Assembly: GCA_963764585.1 (NCBI GenBank)
Contig: CAVXTB010000003.1
Span: 62,001-126,000 of the forward strand
Source: JAOPZW01 sp963764585
GTDB taxonomy: Bacteria; Actinomycetota; Thermoleophilia; Solirubrobacterales; Solirubrobacteraceae
Direction of reading: 5' to 3'
Length of the DNA stretch: 64,000 nt
The first letter of the stretch is position 1, and the number at the start of each line of letters is the position of its first letter. The position numbers and the translations under genes are program-made. The notes beneath the pieces were generated by a model that saw only the letters and a list, made by a program, of their open reading frames with translations, searched no databases and was not told the DNA's origin. Positions 22,179 through 31,090 of this stretch are shown here, one piece after another.

Positions 22179-23659
22179 GCAAGTATTTGGCGGTGGAGAT
22201 GGATCGCCGGGCGGGGAGCCCGTGGCCATCCACGAGCTCAGCCGCAACCGCAGGATCGGCGTCCTGCTCATCTGCTGCCTGAGCCTCTTCATCGTCGGGC
22301 TCGACGTCACCGTCGTGAACGTCGCGCTGCCGTCCATCGGGCAGGAGCTGCACGCGAGCATCTCCGGGCTGCAGTGGACGGTCGCCGCCTACACCGTCGT
22401 GATGGCGAGCCTGCTGATGTTCTCGGGCTCGACGGCGGACCGACTCGGCCGCAAGCGCACCTTCGTCATCGGCCTCACCGTCTTCTCGGTCGCATCGCTG
22501 CTGTGCAGCCTGGCGCCCAGCGTCGGACTGCTCGTGGTCTTCCGCGTGCTTCAGGGGGTGGGCGCGTCGATGCTGAATCCGGTCGCGATGTCCATCGTCA
22601 CCAACACCTTCACGGAGCCGCGCGAGCGGGCGCAGGCCGTCGGGATCTGGGGCGCCGTGTTCGGGATCTCGATGGCGCTCGGGCCGATCGTCGGAGGCGC
22701 GGCCGTCTCGTCCGTCGGGTGGCGGTCCATCTTCCTGATCAACATCCCCGTCGGGCTCGCGGCGATCGCGCTGACCCTGCGTTTCATCCCCGAGTCGAGG
22801 GCATTGAGGCCGCGCCGGTTCGATCCCATCGGTCAGGTCCTGGTGGTCGTGCTGCTGGCGACGCTGACGTACGGCATCATCGAAGCGCCCAGCCGGGGAT
22901 GGACATCGCCGGCCATCGTGGCCGCCCTCTCGGCGTCGGGCGCGGCGCTGCTGGGCCTGCTCCTCTACGAGCCCCGTCGGGAGGAGCCACTCATCGACCT
23001 GCGGTTCTTCCGGTCGATCCCGTTCGCGTCGTCGATCGTCATGGCGGTGGCCGCGTTCGCCGCCTTCGGGGGGTTCCTCTTCCTGAACACCCTGTACCTC
23101 CAGGAGGGGCGCGGCCTTTCGCCGGTGCGGGCCGGGCTCTACACCGTGCCCATGGCCGTGATGATGATGCTGGCGTCACCCCTGTCGGGCCGCGTGGTCG
23201 GCCGCCGCGGTCCGCGCCTGCCCCTCGTCATCGCTGGTGGCCTGCCTGGTGACCGCGTCCGCCATGCTGACCGGGCTCGATTCGACGAGCCCCTTTGCGC
23301 AGCTGTGCGTGGCGTACGTCGTCTTCGGGCTCGGCTTCGGGCTCGTCAACGCACCCATCACGAACACGGCCGTGTCCGGGATGCCGCGGGCCCAGGCGGG
23401 CGTCGCCGCGGCGATCGCCACGACCTCGCGACAGGTGGGGCAGACGCTCGGCGTGGCGGTCGTCGGGGCGATCGTGACCTCGCGCGTGGGCGCGTCGGTG
23501 CCGGCGGACCTGTCCTCGGCGAGCCACCCGGCCTGGTGGACGCTCACGGCCTGCGGTGGAGTCGTGCTCGTGCTCGGGTTCCTGACCACCACCGGTCGAG
23601 CCACCGCGTCGGCTCGCCGGACGGCGGCAGCGCTCAATCCGGAAGCGCTCGTCGCATAG
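22171..23659 (+). pseudogene. DHA2-type (EmrB/QacA) MFS exporter with a frameshift
   Basis: The first 350 or so residues are a normal DHA2 drug:H+ antiporter ('FIVGLDVTVVNVALPSIGQEL', 'STADRLGRKRTFVIGL', 'GPIVGGAAVSSVGWRSIFLINIPVG'). Near 23230-23243 the protein continues in the next frame ('ACLVTASAMLTGLDS', 'AIATTSRQVGQTLGVAVVGAIV') through the last helices to TAG 23659. Skipping one base in ggtggcc joins the halves smoothly at about 496 residues. It is either a disabled gene or a sequencing error. The start is ATG 22171, with GTG 22222 behind GGCGGGGAG as an alternative. Confidence 0.75.
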
Positions 23660-23671
23660 GCTCATGGCCGG

Positions 23672-24124
23672 ATGGGCGCACGCCATGGCGAGGATGCCTC
23701 TGACCGCGATGCCGCGCCGGCGACGGCGCGCGAGGTCTGGCTGCTCATGTCCGACCTCGTGCTCGACAACGAAAGGCGGCGCGAGGTCTCCGAGGCGCTG
23801 GGCGTCAGCTTCGGCCGCGCCCGGACGGTCCGCCGACTGGCGCGCCGACCGATGTCGATGGGCGAGCTCGCCGCCGCCTTGGGAATCGACCCTCCCAACG
23901 CGACCGTGGTCGTCGACGACCTGGAGTCGCTGGGCCTCGTGCGCCGGCGCCCGCATCCCACCGACCGGCGGGCCAAGCTCGTCGAGGCCACCCGCAAGGG
24001 CAAGGACATGGCGCGGCGCGCCGACACGATCCTCGCCACGCCGCCGCCGGCGCTCAGCGCGCTCAGCGCGGACGACCTCGAAACGCTCCGGCGCATCCTC
24101 CAGGGCATCAGCGCGGCGAAGTAG
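23672..24124 (+). CDS. MarR-family regulator
   Basis: The 150-residue protein has the MarR winged helix: 'MSMGELAAALGIDPPNATVVVDDLESLGLVRRRPHPTDRRAKLVEATRKGKDMARR', including the D-R-R-A wing signature. It follows the exporter by 12 bases, so the two share a transcript. A MarR gene behind a drug exporter typically represses both and is released by the exporter's substrate. The repeat at 22155-22178 is the probable binding site. Confidence 0.88.
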   Translation: MGARHGEDASDRDAAPATAREVWLLMSDLVLDNERRREVSEALGVSFGRARTVRRLARRPMSMGELAAALGIDPPNATVVVDDLESLGLVRRRPHPTDRRAKLVEATRKGKDMARRADTILATPPPALSALSADDLETLRRILQGISAAK

Positions 24125-24130
24125 AGGCCC

Positions 24131-25027
24131 TCAGACCTTCGCGGCGGCGATCAGCGCGTCGGCCACCCGGGTGGCCGCGGGGTCGAGCGGTCCGGGACGG
24201 CGGGCGAGCACGACGCGCCGGGTCTCCCGCGGCTCACCGCGCACCGCCACCACCTTGATGCCGGCGGGCAACGCGTCGAGAGCGATCGGGGCGAGCGTGG
24301 TGATGGCCAGCCCGGCGGCGACGATCTGGAGCTTGGCGAGCCAGTCGCGGACGACGTAGCGGACGTTCGGGCGCCCCGCCAGCCCCGGCCAGACGCCGAG
24401 CAGGGCGTCACCCGCGTCGGATCGGCTCGCGACCCAGATCTGGCCCTCGAGCCTCTCGACCTCGACGGCCTGGGCGCCGGCCAGAGGGTGGGTCGCCGGC
24501 ACGCCGACGACCAGCTCGCGCTCGGACAGCGTCGTGAGCTCGAGCGGCGGCGACTCGGCGTCCAGCGGCCGGAACGGCGGCGTCCGCGCGAGGACCGCGA
24601 GGTCGAGCGTGCCGGCCCGCAGGGCCCGCGTGAGCGCCGGCGTCGTCCCTTCGCGCAGCACGACCTGCAGGTCACGCGGCAGCGACGCGAGCGCCCTTGG
24701 CACGAGCCCCGCAACGGCCGTCGCGAACGCGCCGAGCCGTACCGGCCCGACCGCGGCCTCCGCGCCGGCGGCCTCGCGGACGGCGGCGTCGAGCTCGTCC
24801 AGGATCCGGACCGCTCGCGGCAGCAGACGAGCGCCCGCCGGCGTCAGCACCACGCCGTCGTGGCTGCGCTCGAACAGCCGCTGGCTCGCGACGGCCTCGA
24901 GGGCCGCCACCTGCCGCGAGACGGCCGACTGCGAGTAGCCCAGCGCGCGGGCCGCAGCCGTGAACGAGCCGACCTGCGCGACCTCGCGCAGCACGCGCAG
25001 GCCGGTCGGCGAGAAATCGTTGGTCAT
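24131..25027 (-). CDS. LysR-family regulator
   Basis: This 298-residue regulator has the LysR HTH at residues about 8-66 ('LRVLREVAQVGSFTAAARALGYSQSAVSRQVAALEA...LFERS..GV.LTPAG') and a periplasmic-binding-protein-like effector domain after residue 90. The gene is divergent from an SDR with 70 bases between starts, the classic LysR arrangement, so it most likely controls that gene in response to a small molecule. Confidence 0.92.
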   Translation of the reverse strand: MTNDFSPTGLRVLREVAQVGSFTAAARALGYSQSAVSRQVAALEAVASQRLFERSHDGVVLTPAGARLLPRAVRILDELDAAVREAAGAEAAVGPVRLGAFATAVAGLVPRALASLPRDLQVVLREGTTPALTRALRAGTLDLAVLARTPPFRPLDAESPPLELTTLSERELVVGVPATHPLAGAQAVEVERLEGQIWVASRSDAGDALLGVWPGLAGRPNVRYVVRDWLAKLQIVAAGLAITTLAPIALDALPAGIKVVAVRGEPRETRRVVLARRPGPLDPAATRVADALIAAAKV

Positions 25028-25035
25028 GCGTTGCT

Positions 25036-25052
25036 TGCATGGTAGACGTGCA
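25036..25052. promoter_or_regulatory. Possible LysR site in the divergent LysR/SDR region
   Basis: TGCA at 25036-25039 and TGCA at 25049-25052 flank a stretch that contains a T-N11-A spacing (25040 to 25052), the loose hallmark of LysR sites. It is placed midway between the two divergent starts. The match is weak. Confidence 0.25.
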
Positions 25053-25097
25053 GAATTGTCGCTTCACGCATGGGCGCCCGCGGCCTACCGTGAAGGC

Positions 25098-25967
25098 ATG
25101 ACCGCTTCTCGCACCGCCCTCGTCACCGGCGCCAACCAGGGGCTCGGCCGCGCGCTCGTCGAAGGCCTCGCCGCGCGCATGGCACCGCACGACCGCGTCC
25201 TGCTCACGGGCCGCGACCCGGGGCGCGTCCACGCCGCCGCGGCCGCCGTCGCCGGCGGCGACGCCATCGCCCGCGTCGAAGGGCGCGTGCTCGACGTGCG
25301 CGACGGCGAGGCCATCGCGTCGCTCGCCGACGAGCTGGGCGACGTCGACATCGTCTTCTCCAACGCCGGATCGCGCATGAGCCCGGACGCCGATCCCGCC
25401 GACCAGGTCGACGCCGTCGCCGAGACCAGCAACCTCGCGACGACGCACGTGCTCCGCGCCTTCGCGCCGCGCCTGCGGCCGGGCGGTCGCCTGATCGTCG
25501 TCGCCAGCGCGCTGGGCACGCTCGACAAGCTCGACGTCCGCGTCGCCGGCCGCTTCGCCGCGGCCGCCGAGAGCCTCGACACCGTGGACGCCCTCGTCGA
25601 CGAGTGGCGGCAGGCCGTCCACGCCGGCGACGCCGAGCAGCAGGGCTTCGGCACCTGGCTGAACATCCCGTCCAAGGTCGCCCAGGTCGCCGCCGTCCGC
25701 GCCCTTGCCGGCGAACGCCGCGCCGCCGACCTGGCCGAGGGCAAGCTCCTCATGGCGCTCTGCCCCGGCCTCATCGACACCGACGCCTCCCGCCCCTGGT
25801 TCGCGGACATGAGCCAGGCCCAGACTCCGGCCGAGGCCGCGTCCTGGCCGGTCGAGCTCGCCCTCTCGACGACCTTCGATCCGACCTTCTACGGCGAGCT
25901 CGTCCAGTTCGGGAAGGTCCTCCCGTGGGAGTCCGGCATCCCGGTGGCGCATGCGGCGAGCGGGTGA
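25098..25967 (+). CDS. SDR-fold protein with Asn in place of the catalytic Tyr
   Basis: The 289-residue protein has the Rossmann motif 'TGANQGLGRALVEGLA' and 'FSNAG', then a serine strand 'LIVVASALG' and a long insertion as in carbonyl-reductase-type SDRs. Where the family has Tyr-x-x-x-Lys it reads Asn189-Ile-Pro-Ser-Lys193. The C-terminal 'CPGLIDTDASRPWF' is also typical. Loss of the Tyr would change or abolish reductase chemistry, so it may be a binding protein or use another residue. Divergent LysR control is likely. Confidence 0.8.
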   Translation: MTASRTALVTGANQGLGRALVEGLAARMAPHDRVLLTGRDPGRVHAAAAAVAGGDAIARVEGRVLDVRDGEAIASLADELGDVDIVFSNAGSRMSPDADPADQVDAVAETSNLATTHVLRAFAPRLRPGGRLIVVASALGTLDKLDVRVAGRFAAAAESLDTVDALVDEWRQAVHAGDAEQQGFGTWLNIPSKVAQVAAVRALAGERRAADLAEGKLLMALCPGLIDTDASRPWFADMSQAQTPAEAASWPVELALSTTFDPTFYGELVQFGKVLPWESGIPVAHAASG

Positions 25968-25991
25968 CCGGTCCCGGGCCCGTCCGCTGCC

Positions 25992-26339
25992 TCACACGTC
26001 CTGCACGGCCGCCTGAATCTGCTTGCTTGAATCGTGGGGCTCGACGGCCGGGAGGATTGCGTCCAGCAGGCCGGGGAACGCCTCCTCGATCTCGCGTGTG
26101 CGCAGCGTGTTGAGCCTGCGTCCGCGGTCGCTGGTGGTGGCGACGATCCCGGCTTCGCGCAGGATCTTGAAGTGGTGGCTGAGGGTGCTCTTGGCGACTG
26201 GCGCGTCGAAGCGACCGCACGCGATCGGATCTCCTGTCGACCTCAGCTGCCGGACAAGCTCGAGGCGGACTGGATCAGCGAGGGCGTGCAGGACGCGCGC
26301 GACATCGAGAACCGAAGGTGGTTCGGCTACTGCGGCCAT
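25992..26339 (-). CDS. ArsR-family regulator
   Basis: A 115-residue winged-helix protein: 'VLHALADPVRLELVRQLRS' followed by 'CGRFDAPVAKSTLSHHFKILREAGIVATTSDRGRRLNTLR', the ArsR recognition helix and wing. Only one Cys is visible ('ACGRF'), so the metal-sensing ELCVC motif is absent and a non-metal signal is likely. It is divergent from an MFS exporter, with a perfect palindrome between them. Confidence 0.9.
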   Translation of the reverse strand: MAAVAEPPSVLDVARVLHALADPVRLELVRQLRSTGDPIACGRFDAPVAKSTLSHHFKILREAGIVATTSDRGRRLNTLRTREIEEAFPGLLDAILPAVEPHDSSKQIQAAVQDV

Positions 26340-26352
26340 GACGCCAGGCTAG

Positions 26353-26380
26353 CACGTGTTCGACGCTCATCGAACACGTG
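26353..26380. promoter_or_regulatory. Perfect 11-bp inverted repeat, likely ArsR operator
   Basis: Arm cacgtgttcga (26353-26363) and arm tcgaacacgtg (26370-26380) are exact reverse complements around cgctca. A smaller mirror, tgttc-tat-gaaca (26389-26401), overlaps the MFS start codon. Both lie between the ArsR and MFS starts, where a repressor could block both genes. Confidence 0.65.
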
Positions 26381-26394
26381 TTACAACTTGTTCT

Positions 26395-27771
26395 ATGAAC
26401 ATCGAACAGCCGAGGGGCGCCACCGTGGTGGCGCTCGTGGCCGCCTTCATGGTCTTCGTCGACGCGACGATCGTGAACATCACGCTCCCCCAGCTGGCGG
26501 GGCATCTCCATGCGTCACGATCAGAGCTCGAGTGGGCTGTGAACGCCTATACGGTGTCGTTCGCCGCGGTGATGCTGGGCGCCGGCACGATCACCGACGC
26601 ACTCGGCGCCAAGCTCGCGTTCCACGGCGGCCTGGCCGTCTTCACGGCCTCGTCGGCGATATGCGCGCTCGCAGGGTCGATGAGCGTGCTGAACCTCGCG
26701 CGCCTCGTGCAAGGTGCTGGCGCCGCCCTGCTGCTGCCCAGTTCGCTGGTGCTCGCGACTGGAGCCGCATCCGACGAGCGGGCTCGGCACCGGTTGGTCG
26801 GCCTGTGGGCGGCGGCAGGCGGGGCGGGCATGGCCGCTGGGCCGCTTCTCGGCGGGGCGCTGACCGCGATCGCGGACTGGCGTGCGGTGTTCGCCGTCAA
26901 CGTGGTCATCGGCGTTCCGGCCGGCGTCTGGAGCCTCCGGTCGATGCCCAACACTCAAAGACGGCGATCCCGTCTTGACGTCTGGGGGATGGCTGCAGCG
27001 ACGGCCCTGATCGGCGGGCTCGTGTTCACGCTGGTCCAATCCCCTACTGACGGGTGGCACAGCCCGCTGGTCGTGACCGCGTGTGGCCTGGCGCTCGCTG
27101 GGCTCGTGGCGTTCGTGTTGGTCGAGCACGCCACGCCCGCGCCACTTCTACCCCCGGGGGTCTACCGCGAGCGTGGATTCCTCGGGGCGGTCGCGCAGGG
27201 CGCACTCTTCAACTTCGCGTTCTACGGACTCGTGTTCGCGCTCAGCCTGATGCTGCAGCAGGGCCGCGATCTCAGCGCGCTCGCCAGCGGCCTGCTGTTC
27301 CTGCCGCTCACCGGCGTGATCTCGATCGCCACGATGTGCGCCGCACCACTCGCCCGACGGTTCGACCGGCGGGCGGTCTTGACGGGTGCCGAGGCGGGGC
27401 TGACAGGCTCATTGCTGCTGCTTGCCTGGGCGAGCACCGCCACACCCATCTGGCCGCTCGCTCTAGCCCTCGTCCCAACCGGCTTCAGCGCCGGCCTCCT
27501 CGTGCCGACGCTCACCTCCGAGGCGATCAGCGCCGTCGAACCGCGCCTCCACGGGGCCGCGTCTGCGGCGTTCAACACCGCGCGCCAGGTCGGAGGGGCG
27601 GTCGGCGTCGCCACGCTCGGCCCGCTCCTCCGAACCACCGGCTCGCTCAGCGACGGGTTCACCTTGTGCCTGCTTGTCGGCGCCGCCGCGGCGGCAACCG
27701 GGCTTGCCGTCGCGGCCCGCAACCGAACGCGGCGCCCGATGGCCTCGTCAGCTCGGGTTGCTGAGCGATGA
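26395..27771 (+). CDS. MFS drug exporter, DHA2 type
   Basis: About 458 residues with 12-14 hydrophobic segments and the DHA2 signatures 'AAFMVFVDATIVNITLPQLAGHL', 'LNLARLVQGAGAALLLPSSLVL' and 'AGPLLGGALTAIADWRAVFAVNVVIGV'. ATG 26395 (MNIEQPRG) is used, because the upstream ATG 26356 lies inside the palindrome. Proton-driven efflux of drugs or metabolites is expected, and divergent ArsR control is likely. The stop overlaps the next start (ATGA). Confidence 0.88.
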   Translation: MNIEQPRGATVVALVAAFMVFVDATIVNITLPQLAGHLHASRSELEWAVNAYTVSFAAVMLGAGTITDALGAKLAFHGGLAVFTASSAICALAGSMSVLNLARLVQGAGAALLLPSSLVLATGAASDERARHRLVGLWAAAGGAGMAAGPLLGGALTAIADWRAVFAVNVVIGVPAGVWSLRSMPNTQRRRSRLDVWGMAAATALIGGLVFTLVQSPTDGWHSPLVVTACGLALAGLVAFVLVEHATPAPLLPPGVYRERGFLGAVAQGALFNFAFYGLVFALSLMLQQGRDLSALASGLLFLPLTGVISIATMCAAPLARRFDRRAVLTGAEAGLTGSLLLLAWASTATPIWPLALALVPTGFSAGLLVPTLTSEAISAVEPRLHGAASAAFNTARQVGGAVGVATLGPLLRTTGSLSDGFTLCLLVGAAAAATGLAVAARNRTRRPMASSARVAER

Positions 27772-28232
27772 GTTTCGCGCGGACAGACGGTCCTAGGGCC
27801 ATGACTGATCGCGATCCCCTGCTCGCGCCCTTCGAAGCGCTGATCGGCACGTGGTCCACCGAGGCCAAGCACCGGCTGGTCGACGAGGTCGTGCTCGGCA
27901 GCACCACGTTCGAGTGGCTCGAGGGCGGCCATTTCGTCGTGCTGCGCTCCCACAACGACCACGAGCTGTTCCCTGACGCAATCGGCGTCATCGGGCGCCC
28001 CGAGTCCGGCGAGGGACTGGTGCTCGAGTACTTCGACTCGCGCGGCGTACGCCGGACATACGGGGTCTCGCTCGAGGATGGCGTCCTGCGCTGGTGGCGC
28101 AACCAACCCGGATTCGACCAGCGTTCCTACGCGAAGCTCGGGCCCGACGGCTTCGAGCTCGTTCATCAGCTCGCCGAGACACCGGGCGAGTGGCGAGACG
28201 ACCTGAGGGCGACGTACCGCCGCCGCGCGTAG
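27768..28232 (+). CDS. Uncharacterised DUF1579-like protein
   Basis: The product (154 residues from ATG 27768, 143 if ATG 27801 is used) is a beta-rich lipocalin-like domain: 'PLLAPFEALIGTWSTEAKH', 'STTFEWLEGGHFVVLRSH', 'VLEYFDSRGVRRTYGVSLEDGVLRWWR'. The opening 'f..l.G.W' and the strand order recall DUF1579 and related small barrels. It overlaps the exporter stop, so it is probably co-translated with it. Confidence 0.68.
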   Translation: MSFARTDGPRAMTDRDPLLAPFEALIGTWSTEAKHRLVDEVVLGSTTFEWLEGGHFVVLRSHNDHELFPDAIGVIGRPESGEGLVLEYFDSRGVRRTYGVSLEDGVLRWWRNQPGFDQRSYAKLGPDGFELVHQLAETPGEWRDDLRATYRRRA

Positions 28233-28268
28233 ATCCCGGCGATACTCCTTGCAACTCGAGGAGCCTGG

Positions 28269-28499
28269 ATGCACTCGATCGGAGCAAGCGCATGGGTAGC
28301 CGCGGTAGATCAGGGCACCGCCACGCTCGTCAAGTTGCTCTCGGGCGACGACGCGATCAGGTCGCTCGAGTGGCTCGCCAGGGACCTCGGCATGACCGAA
28401 CCCGCAGTCGCAGAGTTGCTCCCTGACGTCAAGGCTCACGGCGTGCTGATGAGTGGCGGCAAGGAAGGCGCGACGCTCGACTCGCGACACGGTGGCTGA
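28269..28499 (+). CDS. Small uncharacterised protein, possible winged-helix fragment
   Basis: A 76-residue frame with a good GAGGAG site five bases before its ATG. The middle, 'LLSGDDAIRSLEWLARDLGMTEPAVAELLPDVKAHGVL', reads like the helices of a small DNA-binding domain, but this is uncertain. Its last 71 bases overlap the 3' end of the convergent dehydrogenase gene. Confidence 0.42.
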   Translation: MHSIGASAWVAAVDQGTATLVKLLSGDDAIRSLEWLARDLGMTEPAVAELLPDVKAHGVLMSGGKEGATLDSRHGG

Positions 28500-29475
28500 T
28501 AGCCCGCCCGCCGAGCTCGTCCTCCACGTAGACCCTCACGATCTCGTCGAAGTCGGCGTCGGCCCGGAAGCCGAGGGCGCGGGCGCGGCGGGCCTCGAAC
28601 GCGCGCGGCCAGCCGGCCACGATGCGCATGATCGCTTCGTCGGGCTCGTGGTGGATCCGGCGCACCGCGTCCTCGCCGGCGACTCGGCGCAGCGCCTCGA
28701 TCTCCTCGGCGACCGTCGCCGAGACGCCCGGCATCGTCAGGCAGCGGCGATCGCCGAGCCGGACGCCGTCAAGCGTGGCGGCGTGGAGCAGGAAGCCGAT
28801 CGCTGAGCGCGGCGACGCGAACCAGTGGCGCACGTCGGTGGAGACCGGCAGCACCGCGTCCTGGCCGTTCAGCGGCTCGCGGATGATGCTCGAGAAGAAG
28901 CCCGAGGCTGCGAGGTTGGGCTTGCCCGGCCGCACGCAGATCGTCGGCAGGCGGATGGCGATGCCATCGACGAAGCCGCGGCGAGCGTGGTCGCACAGCA
29001 GCAGCTCGATCATCGCCTTCTGCGTGCCGTAGCTGGTTGCGGGGGTCGTGCCGTGGTCATCGTCGATGACGTCCGGGAACGGCGGGCCGAACACGGCGAT
29101 CGAGGAGCTGTAGACCACGCGCGGCCGGTAGCCCGGATCGCAGGCGCGGATGGCGTCGAGCAGCATCCGGGTCGCATCCAGGTTCACGCGGTAGCCCTTC
29201 TCGAGATCCTGCTCCGCCTCGCCGGAGACCACGGCGGCCAGGTGAAAGACGACGTCGGGGCGAGCCGCGACGATCGTCGCCGCGACCCCGGGCTCGGCCA
29301 GATCGGCCACCGTGCTCTCGACGGCGAAGCCCGCATCCCGCGGCGGCGCGGCGACGCCGAGATCGACGAGCGACAGGTGCGAGATGGGCTCGGGCCCGAC
29401 ATGGCCGTCGCGCGCCAGGCGCTCCACGAGCTTGCGGCCAAGCATCCCCGCCGCGCCGATGACCAAGATCCGCAT
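28429..29475 (-). CDS. denD: NAD-dependent epimerase/dehydratase, D-erythronate dehydrogenase-like
   Basis: This 348-residue extended SDR has 'VIGAAGMLGRKLVERL' at the start, the active site 'YSSSIAVFG', Tyr-x-x-x-Lys in 'SYGTQKAM', then 'RLPTICVRPGKPN' and 'RHWFASPRSAIGFLLHAA', all features of DenD, which oxidises D-erythronate to 2-keto-D-erythronate in C4 acid-sugar catabolism. The partner kinase and isomerase genes (denK, denI) are not nearby, so the call rests on sequence alone. A C-terminal tail of about 25 residues after 'YVEDELGG' looks unlike the family and overlaps the small convergent gene. Confidence 0.78.
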   Translation of the reverse strand: MRILVIGAAGMLGRKLVERLARDGHVGPEPISHLSLVDLGVAAPPRDAGFAVESTVADLAEPGVAATIVAARPDVVFHLAAVVSGEAEQDLEKGYRVNLDATRMLLDAIRACDPGYRPRVVYSSSIAVFGPPFPDVIDDDHGTTPATSYGTQKAMIELLLCDHARRGFVDGIAIRLPTICVRPGKPNLAASGFFSSIIREPLNGQDAVLPVSTDVRHWFASPRSAIGFLLHAATLDGVRLGDRRCLTMPGVSATVAEEIEALRRVAGEDAVRRIHHEPDEAIMRIVAGWPRAFEARRARALGFRADADFDEIVRVYVEDELGGRAISHRVASRASRLPCRHSSARREP

Positions 29476-29611
29476 GCGCCTCTCGGCGCATCCTAGAAGC
29501 GGAGCACCGATGAGTTCGGCGCGACACGCCGGTCATAACCACCAGAGCATCTAGAGGCGGCTCAACGCGCCGCCTACGCTGAGGTGACCAACGGCCAAAG
29601 GAGGCGCACCC

Positions 29612-30349
29612 ATGACCGAGCGCAAGATCGGAACCCGCGAGGAATGGCAGGCGGCTCGCGACGAGCTTGCGAAGCTCGAGGCCGAGCACACCAAGCTCGG
29701 CCAAGAGGCGACCAAGCAGCGCCGTCAGCTGCCCTGGGTCCCGGTGGACAAGGAGTACGAGTTCGACACCGAGGACGGGAAGAAGACGCTCGCCGAGCTC
29801 TTCGACGGGCGCTCGCAGCTGCTCGCCTACAACATCATGTTCGGGCCCGACTACGCGATCGGCGCCTGCCCCGGGTGCTCGAACCTCGGCGACGAGCTCG
29901 ACGCCACGCGCGTGCACCTGAACCACCGCGACGTGACGCTGATCTGCTTCTCGCGCGCGCCGATCGATCGGCTGATCGCCTACAAGGAGCGGATGGGCTG
30001 GCAGTTCCCGTACGTCTCGACCTATGGGACGGACTTCCCCTTCGACTTCGGGATCGCCATGACGCCCGAGCAGGCGCAGGAGATCCCCGAGGTCAAGGGG
30101 ATGATCGACGACCCGCCCGAGTGGCTCGAGGAGTGGGGGCGGCAAGTTGGAGCCAAGCTCGAGGACGGCCTGCGCGAGGGACCGAGCTTCATCGCCTTCG
30201 CGCGCGAGAACGGAAGCGTGTACCACACCTACACGGTGCTGGCACCGGATCGGTTCGTCGCCCCGTACCACTCGTTCCTGCTCGAGCGCACGCCGAAGCC
30301 CGAGTCCGAGGAGCCCCGCGCCTGGCGCAAGGACGAGTACCCGGACTGA
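29612..30349 (+). CDS. DUF899 thioredoxin-like protein
   Basis: A 245-residue protein with the DUF899 hallmarks: 'GTREEWQAARDEL..LE.EHT', 'LPWVPVDKEYEFDTEDGKKTLAELFDGRSQLLAYNIMFG', 'GCSNLGDELDATRVHLNHRDVTLICFSRAPIDRL', then 'GTDFPFDFG' and 'GSVYHTYTVLAPDRF'. The fold is thioredoxin-like, with cysteines in 'GACPGCS', and some members are called dithiol-disulfide isomerases, but no activity is established. A perfect hairpin follows the gene. Confidence 0.9.
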   Translation: MTERKIGTREEWQAARDELAKLEAEHTKLGQEATKQRRQLPWVPVDKEYEFDTEDGKKTLAELFDGRSQLLAYNIMFGPDYAIGACPGCSNLGDELDATRVHLNHRDVTLICFSRAPIDRLIAYKERMGWQFPYVSTYGTDFPFDFGIAMTPEQAQEIPEVKGMIDDPPEWLEEWGRQVGAKLEDGLREGPSFIAFARENGSVYHTYTVLAPDRFVAPYHSFLLERTPKPESEEPRAWRKDEYPD

Positions 30350-30372
30350 TCGCGGACGGGCGCCGTCGACCG

Positions 30373-30398
30373 CGGGCCCGCCAGGTACGGCGGGCCCG
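30373..30398 (+). terminator. Perfect 10-bp hairpin after the DUF899 gene
   Basis: Arms cgggcccgcc (30373-30382) and ggcgggcccg (30389-30398) pair fully around aggtac, starting 24 bases after the stop. It is a likely intrinsic terminator. Confidence 0.6.
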
Positions 30399-30496
30399 TC
30401 GTGCGCGGTGGGGTCAGCCGTAGCGGATCGCTCGCCCGGCGATGCGATGCTGGCCGCCATGGCCGACTGCCCGCGCCTCACGATCGGATCGCCCCG

Positions 30497-31069
30497 ATGA
30501 GCCGTCCTCCCGGGATGCGCGAGCCGACGCTGCGGCTGTCGCTCCCGGACGACGGCATCACCGACGGCCAGGTCATCTTGCGGATCCCGACCGAGGACGA
30601 CGTCGACGGCCTGCTTCCCGCCTTCAGCGATCCCGAGCTCCGGGAGGCGGGCAACCTCCCGAACTTCGGTCGCGAGGAGGTCGAGGCGACGATCCCGCAC
30701 CTGCCGGACCTCATCGCCAGCGGCCGGCTGATGCCGATGACGGCGCTCGACGCGACGACCGGCGACATCGTCGGCGGCGGCATCCTGCACCACCTCGACG
30801 CCGAGCGAGGCATCGTCGAGATCGGCTACTGGGTGCTGCCGCACGCGCGCAGACGCGGGATCGCCACGCAGATCGCGCGACTGCTCGCCGAGCACGCCTT
30901 CGCCCTCGGGGTCGAGCGCGTCGCCGCGTATGTCAACGTCGACAATCCCGCGTCCGAGCGCGTGCTGGAGCGGGCCGGCTACGCGCGCGAGGGCGTGGTC
31001 CGGTCGCTGCCGAAGCCCGACGGCCAGCGCGTCGACAAGACGCTGTTCTCGCTGCTGCCCGGCGAGTGA
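30497..31069 (+). CDS. GNAT-family N-acetyltransferase
   Basis: The 190-residue protein has the GNAT layout: 'VILRIPTEDDVDGLLPAFSDPELREAGN', 'IVGGGILHHLDAERGIVEIGYWVLPHARRRGIATQIARLLAEHAF' with the R-R-G-I-A acetyl-CoA loop, and 'VNVDNPASERVLERAGYAREGVVR'. It belongs with RimJ-like enzymes. The substrate is unknown. ATG 30497 is used, and ATG 30515 is also possible. Confidence 0.85.
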   Translation: MSRPPGMREPTLRLSLPDDGITDGQVILRIPTEDDVDGLLPAFSDPELREAGNLPNFGREEVEATIPHLPDLIASGRLMPMTALDATTGDIVGGGILHHLDAERGIVEIGYWVLPHARRRGIATQIARLLAEHAFALGVERVAAYVNVDNPASERVLERAGYAREGVVRSLPKPDGQRVDKTLFSLLPGE

Positions 31070-31090
31070 CGACCATACGCCGCCGCTGCC

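Noticed and set aside
23229..23245. Programmed ribosomal frameshift in the MFS gene
   Set aside because: No slippery heptamer, shift-stimulating stop codon or conserved structure is visible at the junction, so a mutation or sequencing error is simpler.
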